Notes: generated from the sequence alone by a model not told the origin. A DNA stretch of 45,221 bases from an uncultured Bacteroidales bacterium (GCA_902762355.1 CACWNR010000015.1:1-45221), one strand, 5' to 3'. Numbered from the stretch's first letter, positions 1 to 8,895 are shown. Numbers and translations: made by a program.

Positions 1-900
1 AACGCAACCCGGGTGAGTCAATACCATACCACGCTTAACCTCATCTTTGTCGATACCACGGAGGAGCAGACCTACGTTATCACCAGCCTCACCTTGATCG
101 AGGAGCTTACGGAACATCTCAACGCCGGTAACAACGCTCTTCTTGCCCTCTGCACCGAGACCGATCAGTTGAACCTCGTCACCAACTTTGACAACACCGG
201 TCTCGATACGACCAGTAGCAACTGTACCACGACCGGTGATCGAGAATACGTCCTCAACCGGCATCAGGAACGGTTTATCAACGGCACGTACCGGCAACTG
301 GATCCAGTTGTCGCAAGCGTCCATCAACTCAAGAATTTTCTCCTCCCACTCAGGAACACCGTTCAGTGCGCCAAGAGCAGAACCGCGGATAACCGGAGTG
401 TTGTCACCGTCGAAATCATAGAAGTTCAACAACTCACGCATTTCCATCTCAACGAGGTCGAGCATCTCAGGATCGTCAACCATATCGCACTTGTTCATGA
501 ATACAACCAGGCGCGGTACGTTTACTTGGCGAGCGAGCAGGATGTGCTCACGAGTCTGAGGCATCGGACCATCAGTAGCAGCAACAACGATGATAGCACC
601 GTCCATCTGAGCAGCACCAGTAACCATGTTCTTTACATAGTCGGCGTGACCCGGACAGTCAACGTGAGCATAGTGACGGTTAGCCGTCTGATACTCTACG
701 TGAGCGGTGTTAATGGTAATACCACGCTCCTTCTCTTCCGGAGCATTGTCGATAGAGTCGAACGAACGGAGCTCAGACAGACCTTTCTTTGCCAAAACGG
801 TAGTGATGGCTGCGGTCAGAGTGGTTTTTCCGTGATCAACGTGACCGATGGTACCGATGTTAACGTGCGGTTTCGAACGGTCAAATTTTTCTTTTGCCAT
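1..900 (-). CDS. tuf: Elongation factor Tu, 3' end beyond the window
   Basis: EF-Tu is the GTPase that brings aminoacyl-tRNA to the ribosome A site. The reverse strand reads [14 protein letters not shown] from position 900 and stays open to position 1, giving 300 of the usual ~395 residues; the C-terminal part lies outside the window. Visible GTPase motifs are GHVDHGKT (about residues 19-26), RGITIN (about 59), DCPGH (about 81) and NKCD (about 136). The ATG follows an A/T-rich leader without a clear Shine-Dalgarno sequence, as is normal in Bacteroidota. Four tRNA genes sit directly upstream on the same strand and probably share its transcript. Identification is certain; only the missing end is unknown. 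Confidence 0.98.
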   Translation of the reverse strand, partial: MAKEKFDRSKPHVNIGTIGHVDHGKTTLTAAITTVLAKKGLSELRSFDSIDNAPEEKERGITINTAHVEYQTANRHYAHVDCPGHADYVKNMVTGAAQMDGAIIVVAATDGPMPQTREHILLARQVNVPRLVVFMNKCDMVDDPEMLDLVEMEMRELLNFYDFDGDNTPVIRGSALGALNGVPEWEEKILELMDACDNWIQLPVRAVDKPFLMPVEDVFSITGRGTVATGRIETGVVKVGDEVQLIGLGAEGKKSVVTGVEMFRKLLDQGEAGDNVGLLLRGIDKDEVKRGMVLTHPGCV

Positions 901-975
901 AGTAATTCTTTAATTTTTTATTAACGTTAATAAACAAAAAATGTTTTTGTTCTTTCCTTTTTAACACAATAAAAG

Positions 976-1047
<72 letters not shown>

Positions 1048-1052
1048 ATAAG

Positions 1053-1125
1053 AGCGAAAGACGGGACTCAAACCCGCGACCCCCAGCTTGGAAGGCTAGT
1101 GCTCTATCGACTGAGCTACTTTCGC
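1053..1125 (-). tRNA. tRNA-Gly (anticodon TCC)
   Basis: Minus-strand cloverleaf with acceptor arms GCGAAAG and CTTTCGC, D arm AGCTCAGTCGATAGAGC, anticodon loop CTTCCAA (anticodon TCC) and T loop GGTTTGAGTCC. The CCA end is not encoded. Only 5 bases separate it from the downstream tRNA-Thr. Confidence 0.95.
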
Positions 1126-1154
1126 GCAAGACGAGAGATAGCCTCTCGATTGTG

Positions 1155-1236
1155 TGGGTGCGGATGGATTCGAACCACCGAAGTCGAAGACAGCAGATTT
1201 ACAGTCTGCCCCATTTGGCCACTCTGGAACACACCC
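1155..1236 (-). tRNA. tRNA-Tyr (anticodon GTA)
   Basis: Minus-strand cloverleaf with acceptor arms GGGTGTG and CGCACCC (one G-U pair), a long variable arm typical of class II tRNAs, anticodon stem-loop CAGACTGTAAATCTG (anticodon GTA) and T loop GGTTCGAATCC. The 82-base length fits bacterial tRNA-Tyr. CCA is not encoded. Confidence 0.95.
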
Positions 1237-1255
1237 GGATTTCAAAGAACTTTTG

Positions 1256-1328
1256 AGCCTCTAGTCGGACTCGAACCAACGACCGCTGGATTACAAATCT
1301 AGTGCTCTACCAACTGAGCTATAGAGGC
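1256..1328 (-). tRNA. tRNA-Thr (anticodon TGT)
   Basis: Minus-strand cloverleaf with acceptor arms GCCTCTA and TAGAGGC, D arm AGCTCAGTTGGTAGAGC, anticodon loop TTTGTAA (anticodon TGT) and T loop GGTTCGAGTCC. The anticodon stem CTAGA/TCCAG contains one A-C mismatch in the middle. It is the first gene after the promoter of the tRNA-tuf transcript. Confidence 0.93.
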
Positions 1329-1359
1329 ATTTATTTGGCCCTTCCGACGAAAAAGCGTG

Positions 1360-1390
1360 CAAAAGTACTGCTTTTTTTTGAATTGACCAA
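1360..1390 (-). promoter_or_regulatory. Promoter of the tRNA-tuf operon
   Basis: On the minus strand TTG (1388-1390) is followed after 20 bases by TACTTTTG (1360-1367). This matches the Bacteroidota primary sigma consensus of a -33 TTG and a -7 TAnnTTTG. The sequence around it is almost identical to the promoters of tRNA-Phe (13053-13083) and rpsP (27454-27484). Confidence 0.85.
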
Positions 1391-1451
1391 ATAATTTTGC
1401 AAAAAAAATGCAAATTTAGGTCATTTTTCTTGATTTTGCACCCTTAATGCC

Positions 1452-2375
1452 TTACTTTTTCTCTTTCTTTGCCCTCGGATGCGTCTGATTATATACTCGT
1501 TTGATCTGTTCAAAGGTCGTGTGCGTATAGACTTGTGTTGTACTGAGCGAAGCGTGTCCGAGCAGTTCCTGAATCGTTCGTATGTCTGCGCCGTTGTCCA
1601 ACATCGCCGTCGCAAACGTGTGGCGCAGCACGTGCGGAGAGTGCTTCTTTAAGGTACTCACCTCACCCATACGCGTGCGCACGATATTATATAAGGTGTT
1701 CTTCGTCAGCGGCACAATCTCGCCTCCTCTCGATCTCTTTACGAAGAAAACAGCAGGAGTGGTGGAACACAATGCATCCCGAGCCTCCATATATTCCTTA
1801 ATCTGCTCTGCTAATGCAGAACCAAAAGGTACTATCCGCTCTTTCCGCCGCTTACCGAAGATACGTACCTGCCCTTGCTGCAAGTCCAAATCCTGATCCT
1901 GCAATCCCAACATCTCCGCCTGACGCATCCCCGTCTGATAGAGCATCTCGATAATCAAAGCGTCGCGGATGTCCTCAAACGAGTTGCCGCGCATCGCTAA
2001 TCGCTCATCACTCAACCGTTCCTCTTCCGCCATCTCTGCAGGACGGAAGAAGACCGGAAGCGGTTTATCCGCCTTCGGAGGAACAACGCGCGCGGTTATA
2101 TCACGAGTCACCTTACCCGTACGAAGCAGAAAACGATAGAAACTTCGCAATGCCGACAGCTTGCGCTTGACAGAACGAGGAGACTGTTTTTCTTTCTCTA
2201 ATAACTCCAACATCCAAGTCTTGACATCGTCTTCACCAATACTTTTAGGATCCAACGTCTCTTCCTCCACAGACAAGAATCGGCAAAAATCCCGCAGGTC
2301 ATCGCGGTATGCCTCCACGGTGCGCTGCGAGTACTTTCGCTCGATGGCAATATAATCGAGAAAATGCCGGATCAA
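1452..2375 (-). CDS. Tyrosine recombinase of the XerC/XerD type
   Basis: A site-specific recombinase, probably one half of the XerCD pair that resolves chromosome dimers at dif. With the proposed start it is 307 residues, the usual Xer length. The N-terminal SAM-like core-binding domain spans about residues 1-100. All catalytic residues are visible: Arg151 (TGMRQAEM), Lys175, His248 and Arg251 (HVLRHTFA), His274 (LLGHASL) and Tyr283 (TTQVYTH). The frame stays open up to 2453, but upstream codons overlap the kinase gene and do not look like Xer. A TTG at 2375 overlapping the upstream TGA gives a start at LIRHFLDY, the expected Xer beginning. It is the last gene of the long starch-kinase operon. 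Whether it is XerC, XerD or a related recombinase cannot be told from sequence alone. Confidence 0.9.
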   Translation of the reverse strand: MIRHFLDYIAIERKYSQRTVEAYRDDLRDFCRFLSVEEETLDPKSIGEDDVKTWMLELLEKEKQSPRSVKRKLSALRSFYRFLLRTGKVTRDITARVVPPKADKPLPVFFRPAEMAEEERLSDERLAMRGNSFEDIRDALIIEMLYQTGMRQAEMLGLQDQDLDLQQGQVRIFGKRRKERIVPFGSALAEQIKEYMEARDALCSTTPAVFFVKRSRGGEIVPLTKNTLYNIVRTRMGEVSTLKKHSPHVLRHTFATAMLDNGADIRTIQELLGHASLSTTQVYTHTTFEQIKRVYNQTHPRAKKEKK

Positions 2376-3019
2376 ATCTCTTTGCCTTTTTTCTCTTCGG
2401 TTTCGAACGGGAAGAGACCAAATAGTTCCGCATCGATGCGGTCGGTAACCCAACGGAAATCCTCGGGGTTATCGCCGAACTTAATACGGTCGCCTTCGAC
2501 GATGAGCAGTTTGCCCTTATAGTCCTTGATCCAATTCTCGTACTTATCGTTTAGACCCTGGAGGTAGTCGAGTTTGATCTGCTGCTCGTAACCGCGGGCA
2601 CGCTTCTGGATCTGCGACACGAGTGTCGGCACGGATGCACGCACATAGATCAGCAGGTCAGGCATCTTGACCAGCGTCGTCATCAAGTCGAACAAGTCCT
2701 CGTAGTTCTCAAAATCGCGGTCGGACATGAAGCCCTGGTCATGCAGGTTAGGTGCAAAGATACGCGCGTCCTCATAGATCGTACGATCCTGGATGATATA
2801 CTTATCCGACTTACCTATCTCCACCACGTCCTTGAAACGCTTATTGAGGAAATAGACCTGCAGATTAAACGACCACCGCGCCATATCGGCATAGAAATCC
2901 GACAGATACGGGTTATACTCCACGCTCTCGAAACGCGGTTCCCAGCCGTAATGTTTGGCTAACATGTTTGTCAGGGTCGTCTTACCGCACCCGATGTTAC
3001 CTGCTATAGCAATGTGCAT
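2372..3019 (-). CDS. Deoxynucleoside kinase family protein (copy 1)
   Basis: A P-loop kinase of the dNK/dGK/dCK family, which phosphorylates deoxynucleosides in nucleotide salvage. It has 215 residues, typical for the family. The Walker A loop GNIGCGKT is at residues 7-14, a DRT/S motif (IQDRTIYED) sits near residue 78, and an Arg-rich lid (KRARGYEQQ) near 140. The neighbouring gene 3038-3685 is a clear paralogue of the same length. Tandem deoxyadenosine/deoxyguanosine kinase pairs that form heterodimers are known in Lactobacillus, so these two could be partners (inference). The stop codon overlaps the TTG start proposed for the xer gene. Substrate preference is not predictable here. Confidence 0.92.
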   Translation of the reverse strand: MHIAIAGNIGCGKTTLTNMLAKHYGWEPRFESVEYNPYLSDFYADMARWSFNLQVYFLNKRFKDVVEIGKSDKYIIQDRTIYEDARIFAPNLHDQGFMSDRDFENYEDLFDLMTTLVKMPDLLIYVRASVPTLVSQIQKRARGYEQQIKLDYLQGLNDKYENWIKDYKGKLLIVEGDRIKFGDNPEDFRWVTDRIDAELFGLFPFETEEKKGKEI

Positions 3020-3029
3020 ATTAGTAATA

Positions 3030-3057
3030 TTGAATGTTTAATGTTGAATGTTTAATG
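3030..3057. repeat. Heptamer repeat tract (2 x 14 bases)
   Basis: The 14-mer TTGAATGTTTAATG occurs twice in direct succession, which equals four alternating heptamers TTGAATG/TTTAATG. It lies between the two kinase genes and also supplies the last codons of the upstream kinase (tail SLNIQH). Confidence 0.85.
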
Positions 3058-3685
3058 ACCAGTTATTCTCGCTGAAGAGTCCGAAGAGCTCGGCGTCCAC
3101 GCGGTCGATGACCTTTCGGAAGTCCTCGGGGTTGTTCTCAAAATCCATTCCGTCGGACTCGATGACCAGCACACGACCTTCGTACTTATGGAAGATGAAG
3201 TCTTCGTATTTCTCGTTGAGGTCTTTGAGATAATCGATCTGCATGGTCTGCTCGTAGTCTCGACCGCGTTTCTGAATCTGGTTGATGAGTGCCGGAACAG
3301 ACTTACGCAGATAGATCATCATGTCGGGCATCTTCATCTGCGATTTCATGAGGTCGAACAGTTCCATGAAGGTTGTGAAGTCCCGTTCGGAAAGGTCGCC
3401 GCGCTCGTAGTTATTACGCACGAACACATAGACGCCCTCGAAGATCGAACGATCTTGCACAATGGTATGACTCGCCCTCTGAACGGCCAGCATGTCTTTG
3501 AACCGTTCCTTAAGGAAATAGGTCTCCAAACAGAACGCCCAACGCTGGATGTCTCCGTAGTAGTCCTCCAGGTACGGGTTGAAGCTCACGCTCTCAAAGC
3601 GTGGCTCCCACCCATAGTACTTTGCCAACATCTTGGTCAGCGTCGTCTTTCCTGCTCCGATATTTCCGGCAATCGCTATATACAT
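3038..3685 (-). CDS. Deoxynucleoside kinase family protein (copy 2)
   Basis: Second kinase of the tandem pair, also 215 residues, with Walker A GNIGAGKT at residues 7-14, a DRS motif (VQDRSIFEG) and lid region KRGRDYEQT. It shares with copy 1 a start of the form M(Y/H)IAIAGNIG, the phrase YYGWEPRFESV and most of the C-terminal region, so the two arose by duplication. Its ATG follows the TAA of the upstream amylase with no base between (TAAATG), which suggests coupled translation. The last six residues (SLNIQH) are encoded by the heptamer repeat at 3030-3057 and have no counterpart in copy 1. Confidence 0.92.
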   Translation of the reverse strand: MYIAIAGNIGAGKTTLTKMLAKYYGWEPRFESVSFNPYLEDYYGDIQRWAFCLETYFLKERFKDMLAVQRASHTIVQDRSIFEGVYVFVRNNYERGDLSERDFTTFMELFDLMKSQMKMPDMMIYLRKSVPALINQIQKRGRDYEQTMQIDYLKDLNEKYEDFIFHKYEGRVLVIESDGMDFENNPEDFRKVIDRVDAELFGLFSENNWSLNIQH

Positions 3686-6145
3686 TTATTGAACGCGCGC
3701 GCCTGTGATCGTATATACTTTATTATCGCGAACTATCAGCACTTGACCGTTACGGACCACTTTATAAGCCGATCCGGAGGTATCCTCCCAAATGATATCA
3801 TCGATATCCTCGGAGTAGTCGTACGAAGCCGGGATAACCGGCGGTGTGATCTTACTTCCGGTGAACACCTTGATCTCACCCGGCTGGAGAGTATAGGTAG
3901 CGGCTGCATTCGTGCCTCCTGCCAGATAGTCATACCACGTGCCGGAAGGCAGCGATACATTTTGTGTCGTTGTGGCGGATATATTTCCGCAAACGAACAC
4001 ATCACTACCCCATTGGATGGTCCGCAGGTTCGTCGCTCCGACGGATGAGTTCGTCGGATTACCTTCGAACACTTCCTTCTTCAAACGCGTGCGGAGTTGG
4101 AGTATCTGCGCTACTTTCTGGTATGCCTGCATACGCGCGCCACCTTTCATCCAACCTTCCGGACGTTTCTTCGGGTACATCTTTACTTCTTCGTTGATAT
4201 ATTCCGGTACGTTGTCTGCGCCGTAAGCCTGATAGCCGTCTTTGCCCCAAACGCCATCCGCTGTCATGAATTTCGAGTTGTCGAAGCCCAATTCTGCGAA
4301 GTGATAGAACATCGTCGGTCCATCAAGCAGGCAAGTCAAAGCTAACACCATTGGTACGCGGTTCAGGCGCACGTCTTCGTCGGTAGCAACACTACCACTC
4401 CCCCACTTACGTGCCTTAAAGAAGCAACGCTCCTCGTCATGGCTCTCGCAGTATGAAACGTACTTATCTCTATTAGCGTTTACCAACGAAGAGTTGGAGG
4501 AGTATCCCATTGCTATCTGTTGGTATGCCTCGCCGGTGTTCTCCCAGCACATCATACCGGCATCGGTCAGTTCTTTCTGTTGCGCACGGTCCAGATCTCC
4601 GGTTGAAGTCTTACCCCAGTGCTCCAGAATCATATATGCGTCCGGAGACACAGCCTTAACACCGTTATTATAATAGTCTTTCAAATTGTCCACCGCATTG
4701 TAAGTCGGACCGCAGATACCATGGCTCAGATCGAGACGGAAACCATCCACTTTATACTCGCGCAACCAGTATTGTAGCGCGCGGGTGAACATCTCATGAG
4801 CGGGTTCGAAATCGTGGTTCCAATCTTCAAAGACGTTATCGCCGTGCGGCGGATTAACGTTAAACCACGGATTCTGCGCCAGCGGATAGAGCTTGTTCAT
4901 CGGGTTAAGACCCGTAGCGTGGTTAAATACCATATCGATAATCACCGCAATACCGCGTTTGTGGCACTCGTCGATGAAGGTCTTCAGTTGTTCCGATGAC
5001 CCGCATGCTTTATGCGAAGCGAAATAATGCGTCGGCGCATATCCCCAACCGTCCGGGTACTCAAACTCGCACATCGGCATCAACTCGACTGCATTTACAC
5101 CTAAGTTCTCGATATAATCGAGGCGACCGGTCAGCGCCGTCAGCGTACGCTCCGCAGTATGGTCATACGGCCACACCTCATAGATAACGAGGTTATCCTT
5201 ATTCGGGCGCTGGAAACTGAGTGTCGCTTGAGACCATTGGAAAGCGGGCTTGCCCGGTTGGATAACCGTCACGTAACCGCCATCTGCACCTCGCAACGGA
5301 TAACCGATAAGGGTAGGATCTGCTTTGCGGGCCAGTTGGTCATTTTGGCTAATCACTTTCTCCGAATACAAATCAGAGATCTGCACATGCTCGCCGTCTG
5401 CGCGCTCAATAGCATATTGGAAGCGATACTCCTGCCCAGCCGTCAAACCCGTCAACTTAAGCCAAAAATAATTACCATCTTTCTTCATCTGATAGGCGTT
5501 ATCCAACCGCCAATTGGTCATGTCGCCGAGGACGAACACATGACTTGCCGCTGCCGTTTTGTTAGCCGCATAAGTACAGAGTGTCACTACCGTCGGGTCA
5601 TTCGGGTCATAATAGATACCGTTGCTGATGCCGCTCGGGCGAGTCTCATTCACTACTGCCGCCGGGGTAAAGTCCGCCCATATATCAGTAGGAATATTCT
5701 CCTCATCTAAGAAAAGGATGATATTATTGCCATTAACGTCCTTACCCTCCTTCGAAGACGAACCATTACCGTTATGGAACACCATAGCAATAGCGATAAT
5801 TTCCTCGGTCGTCGGGCAACCAAAGAAAGAATAGATACTCGGAATGGTTAACTCCCAGTTGGAACCCACTTTGGTCCATTGGGGTTCTTTCTTGGTGCCC
5901 CAATCGTTCGCTCCGCTTTGGATATATTTCCAATCGCCGTTGTCTTTGGAATCCGCGGTGATCAAGCCCATGTGTGAGTAGCACTCAGTTGCATTAACCA
6001 TAGCTTTTCCTTTACTCAGACTCGGGTCATATGTAAACTTGATCTGACCGTCATAGCCCTTCTCAATAATAGCGGGGTCGGTTGTTACCTGCGCGCTGGC
6101 ACAGGCAGCCACAAGGACGAATATACTGAGAAAAATCTTGCGCAT
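3686..6145 (-). CDS. Secreted GH13 alpha-amylase family enzyme with C-terminal tag
   Basis: An exported alpha-glucan hydrolase of 819 residues. It opens with a signal peptide (MRKIFLSIFVLVAACASA); VAAC also fits a lipobox, so it may be a lipoprotein. Two beta-rich modules follow, one unassigned (about 20-165) and one resembling CBM48 (about 175-270). The GH13 barrel starts near 320. Its catalytic residues are the nucleophile Asp472 (GFRLDLSHG), acid/base Glu508 (MILEHWG) and Asp570 (CESHDEER); the first conserved region is DMVFNH near 404. The protein ends with the shared tag (VRNGQVLIVRDNKVYTITG). It is the last starch gene in the operon, 20 bases after 6166-7059. Amylase, pullulanase or related specificity cannot be fixed from the sequence. 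Confidence 0.9.
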   Translation of the reverse strand: MRKIFLSIFVLVAACASAQVTTDPAIIEKGYDGQIKFTYDPSLSKGKAMVNATECYSHMGLITADSKDNGDWKYIQSGANDWGTKKEPQWTKVGSNWELTIPSIYSFFGCPTTEEIIAIAMVFHNGNGSSSKEGKDVNGNNIILFLDEENIPTDIWADFTPAAVVNETRPSGISNGIYYDPNDPTVVTLCTYAANKTAAASHVFVLGDMTNWRLDNAYQMKKDGNYFWLKLTGLTAGQEYRFQYAIERADGEHVQISDLYSEKVISQNDQLARKADPTLIGYPLRGADGGYVTVIQPGKPAFQWSQATLSFQRPNKDNLVIYEVWPYDHTAERTLTALTGRLDYIENLGVNAVELMPMCEFEYPDGWGYAPTHYFASHKACGSSEQLKTFIDECHKRGIAVIIDMVFNHATGLNPMNKLYPLAQNPWFNVNPPHGDNVFEDWNHDFEPAHEMFTRALQYWLREYKVDGFRLDLSHGICGPTYNAVDNLKDYYNNGVKAVSPDAYMILEHWGKTSTGDLDRAQQKELTDAGMMCWENTGEAYQQIAMGYSSNSSLVNANRDKYVSYCESHDEERCFFKARKWGSGSVATDEDVRLNRVPMVLALTCLLDGPTMFYHFAELGFDNSKFMTADGVWGKDGYQAYGADNVPEYINEEVKMYPKKRPEGWMKGGARMQAYQKVAQILQLRTRLKKEVFEGNPTNSSVGATNLRTIQWGSDVFVCGNISATTTQNVSLPSGTWYDYLAGGTNAAATYTLQPGEIKVFTGSKITPPVIPASYDYSEDIDDIIWEDTSGSAYKVVRNGQVLIVRDNKVYTITGARVQ

Positions 6146-6165
6146 AATTGTGCGTATTTAAGGAT

Positions 6166-7059
6166 TTATAATGCTTTACCGGTTGCGTCATACATCTTGT
6201 CGCCGCGGATGATACGCAGCTGACCGTCGATGATCTGCTTGTGTGCTTTCTCGGTTACAACAGTATTCTCAATAGCTTGATTCTCGCTTCCCCAATCAAT
6301 CGTATATGCATCATAGGTAGCTTGATCTACCTTCTCTACCTCGATAGAGCCCTTGAAGGTGCACTTACGCATAATAAGATAGATGGTTTCACCTGCCGGT
6401 AATTGCCATACGTTGCTATTTTCGAAACCATTTGCCCAATACAAAGTAACACTGGTAGCATTCTCTCCAGCCCAACCTTTGGTCTTATATTGGTTGCCTT
6501 CCTCGTCAATAATTACTACGTACGAGATATTTTGTTTATCCGGATGGGAAGCAAGTACACCTGACCAACGGCCGCGAGCATCAAACATGTACTCCGGCAA
6601 TTGTTCTTGAATGTTCCAATCACCGCCAATCGAGCCCATCAACGCAAAGTCATGATCCTCTCCTGATTCTTCGAGACCTTCTTCACTGGGGGTCTCTCCT
6701 CCACCATTATAAACAGACCATGATCCTGCATTGTCCCATCCGTTGATAACACAAAGGTTTTTATCAGACTCAATAGTCATGTCCTGCGTCTGATTCCATT
6801 TGTTGAGCCAATCATTGTCAGATACGCTACCATTCATACGGCAGAAAATAACCGTCGGGTACTTGTCGTCAACTGTAGCTTGATAATATCCTTCCGATGC
6901 AGAAGTCATGTCATACCACGCGTCGCCATTACCGAAAGCATAGATAGCAAAACGGGCACCATCCTTCTTCCAATCATCATTAGGTTGCAGATACAATGTC
7001 TTGGCGTTCATTGCCAAACCGCAAACAACTGCGGCAAATAAAGTAAAAATCTTTTTCAT
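6166..7059 (-). CDS. Secreted starch-binding protein without catalytic domain
   Basis: A 297-residue exported protein. After the signal peptide (MKKIFTLFAAVVCGLAMNA), residues about 20-120 form a module closely similar to the N-terminus of the amylase at 7078-8895, with shared phrases such as ARFAIYAFG, YYQATVDDKYP, VIFCRMNGS and KWNQTQDM. I read it as a CBM26-like starch-binding module. A second beta-rich region (about 130-255) is not recognised. No GH13 motif is present. It ends in the common C-terminal tag (IDGQLRIIRGDKMYDATG). By position and module it probably holds starch at the cell surface for its enzyme neighbours. That role is inferred; the binding-module family is moderately sure. 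Confidence 0.75.
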   Translation of the reverse strand: MKKIFTLFAAVVCGLAMNAKTLYLQPNDDWKKDGARFAIYAFGNGDAWYDMTSASEGYYQATVDDKYPTVIFCRMNGSVSDNDWLNKWNQTQDMTIESDKNLCVINGWDNAGSWSVYNGGGETPSEEGLEESGEDHDFALMGSIGGDWNIQEQLPEYMFDARGRWSGVLASHPDKQNISYVVIIDEEGNQYKTKGWAGENATSVTLYWANGFENSNVWQLPAGETIYLIMRKCTFKGSIEVEKVDQATYDAYTIDWGSENQAIENTVVTEKAHKQIIDGQLRIIRGDKMYDATGKAL

Positions 7060-7077
7060 AATATTAAAATTTAAAAA

Positions 7078-8895
7078 TTAGTAAATTTTTCTTCCTTGTG
7101 CATCGAACACATGCTCGCCACAACGAATATAAAGTTGTCCGTTCTCAATATACTTCTCGCCTTTCTGTTCGGATTGCACGTTCTCAATGCCCTGAGGGCC
7201 TGTGCCGGTATAGTACATTGCATAGTCCGTACCCTTGACTGCCTGCGTATAACCGACGGGAGCCGCATCATTAGCCGCTGTACCGAGCATCAGTTTGACG
7301 CTACCGTACTTACCCTGCACCGTCGCGCGGTAGTATCCGCTACCGGACTCCTCCTGCACAGAACTCTCCGAATGAATACCTGCCATCCGGCGGGCATTGA
7401 TCATCGCTTTGATCTCGCTCTTGTACTTCACCCAATGCGGATAGAACACACACGGCACACCAGGCATGGAGAGCAGATACGCGTTACAACGCATCATCAG
7501 ACTCTTGTCATTGATACTCGATCCGTCACGCTTATTCGCCACGTCATCATTATCGCTACGGTTGAACGTATCATGGTTATCGATAAACGTTACGGCATAT
7601 TTGCTATAACCTTTTCCACGCAGACCTCCGTTCTTACATTTATCGTAACTCTTATAGAAGATACCATCGCGGTACACGCTGTATTTGGCAGCGAAGTCAA
7701 ACGCCAAATTATTCTTGCCCGCCTCGTCAATACGCGTCTTCAGTTCATTCGCATCACCTTTCCAATACTCCATGACGGAGAAATAGGGTTTGGCATTCGT
7801 GACATAATCATTGATATGGCTTACATGATAACCGCCCGCTACATCAAAGCGGAAGCCATCATAGTTCATCGTGTACTTAAGGAACTTCAGATAGGCGCGG
7901 CACATTTTCTGTACCGAATCATTCTTATGGTCAAAATCACGCGCACCGACGAAATTGGCATCCGTACCATTCTGACCATCGTCATAATTGGGACCTAACT
8001 TACTTGCATATTTACCACCTTCTGCGGTGCTGGCTTCATCATCCTTGGTAATCCATTTGCTGTTCGGTTTAAAATAACCATATGTACCAAAGTCCTGATC
8101 AAAGAAATCGATCCAATTACTCTTGTTTCCCGCATGGTTAATCACCACATCTGCCAACACACGCGTACCGCCGTCATGGAGCGAACTAATCAAAGAGCGC
8201 AAGTCTTCTTCACGTCCCATACTATTGCGCTGATAGTAGTATTTGGTAGGAAGATATCCCATACTGCTCGTCTTTGAGTTACACGAAGGCGCCAACCATA
8301 CCAGTTGAAAATACTGCGAGATCTCCGATGCTTGAGACAATAATACAGTCCACTTAGTCGTACCATACGTATTGTCAACATCCGAATTCCAGTAGAAAGC
8401 CTGTAGCATCACATCTGTACACTGACTCGGTACGGCAGTAGCATAGTCGCCTGGAGTCACCGGATCCGGCTCCGGTTCGGGGTCCTCCTGACCGTAGACA
8501 GACCATGTGCCATTATTATCCCACACACCATCTGTGATAAGACATAGGTTCTTATCGGATTCAACAGGCATGTCCTGCGTCTGATTCCACTTATTATTCC
8601 AGTTGTTTTCAGACGTACTACCGTTCATACGGCAGAAAATCACCTGCGGATATTTGTCATCCACCGTAGCCTGATAATAACCGGCATCACCCGATACAAC
8701 ACTCATGCTGTACCATGCTTCACCGCTACCAAACGCATAAATAGCGAAACGGGCATTATCAGTCTTCCAATCACTGCTTGGTTTTAAATACAAGGTCTTG
8801 GCGCTCGCATTAGAGGCGGCGGCCAAGAACATCGTACATAACGCCGTTATGGACAATAACGAGGCGACCGTTGATGATAATTTTGTATACTTCAT
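7078..8895 (-). CDS. Secreted GH13 alpha-amylase with N-terminal starch-binding module
   Basis: A 605-residue exported alpha-amylase. The signal peptide covers about residues 1-32, with cleavage near ASA/KTL. A CBM26-like module (about 33-135) and a Pro/Glu/Asp linker (DPEPEPDP) lead to the GH13 barrel from about 160. Catalytic residues are Asp351 (GFRFDVAGG), Glu376 (SVMEYW) and Asp442 (FIDNHDTF); DVVINH marks the first conserved region. The wording (LQAFYW, GYLPTKYY, NHDTFNR) resembles the small plant/archaeal-like amylase subfamilies. The start at 8895 lies inside the preceding gene: the first 28 codons overlap its last 28 codons in another frame. A start further in (Met22) would leave almost no signal peptide. 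It ends with the common tag. Confidence 0.9.
   Translation of the reverse strand: MKYTKLSSTVASLLSITALCTMFLAAASNASAKTLYLKPSSDWKTDNARFAIYAFGSGEAWYSMSVVSGDAGYYQATVDDKYPQVIFCRMNGSTSENNWNNKWNQTQDMPVESDKNLCLITDGVWDNNGTWSVYGQEDPEPEPDPVTPGDYATAVPSQCTDVMLQAFYWNSDVDNTYGTTKWTVLLSQASEISQYFQLVWLAPSCNSKTSSMGYLPTKYYYQRNSMGREEDLRSLISSLHDGGTRVLADVVINHAGNKSNWIDFFDQDFGTYGYFKPNSKWITKDDEASTAEGGKYASKLGPNYDDGQNGTDANFVGARDFDHKNDSVQKMCRAYLKFLKYTMNYDGFRFDVAGGYHVSHINDYVTNAKPYFSVMEYWKGDANELKTRIDEAGKNNLAFDFAAKYSVYRDGIFYKSYDKCKNGGLRGKGYSKYAVTFIDNHDTFNRSDNDDVANKRDGSSINDKSLMMRCNAYLLSMPGVPCVFYPHWVKYKSEIKAMINARRMAGIHSESSVQEESGSGYYRATVQGKYGSVKLMLGTAANDAAPVGYTQAVKGTDYAMYYTGTGPQGIENVQSEQKGEKYIENGQLYIRCGEHVFDAQGRKIY

Noticed and set aside
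1391-1451. A second promoter (TAAATTTG on the minus strand) and a terminator after xer
   Set aside because: The TAAATTTG box has no TTG at the right distance, and no stable hairpin with a T run is visible in these bases.
2376-2453. 26 extra N-terminal codons of the Xer recombinase
   Set aside because: They lie within the kinase gene and do not resemble Xer; the TTG at 2375 fits family length.
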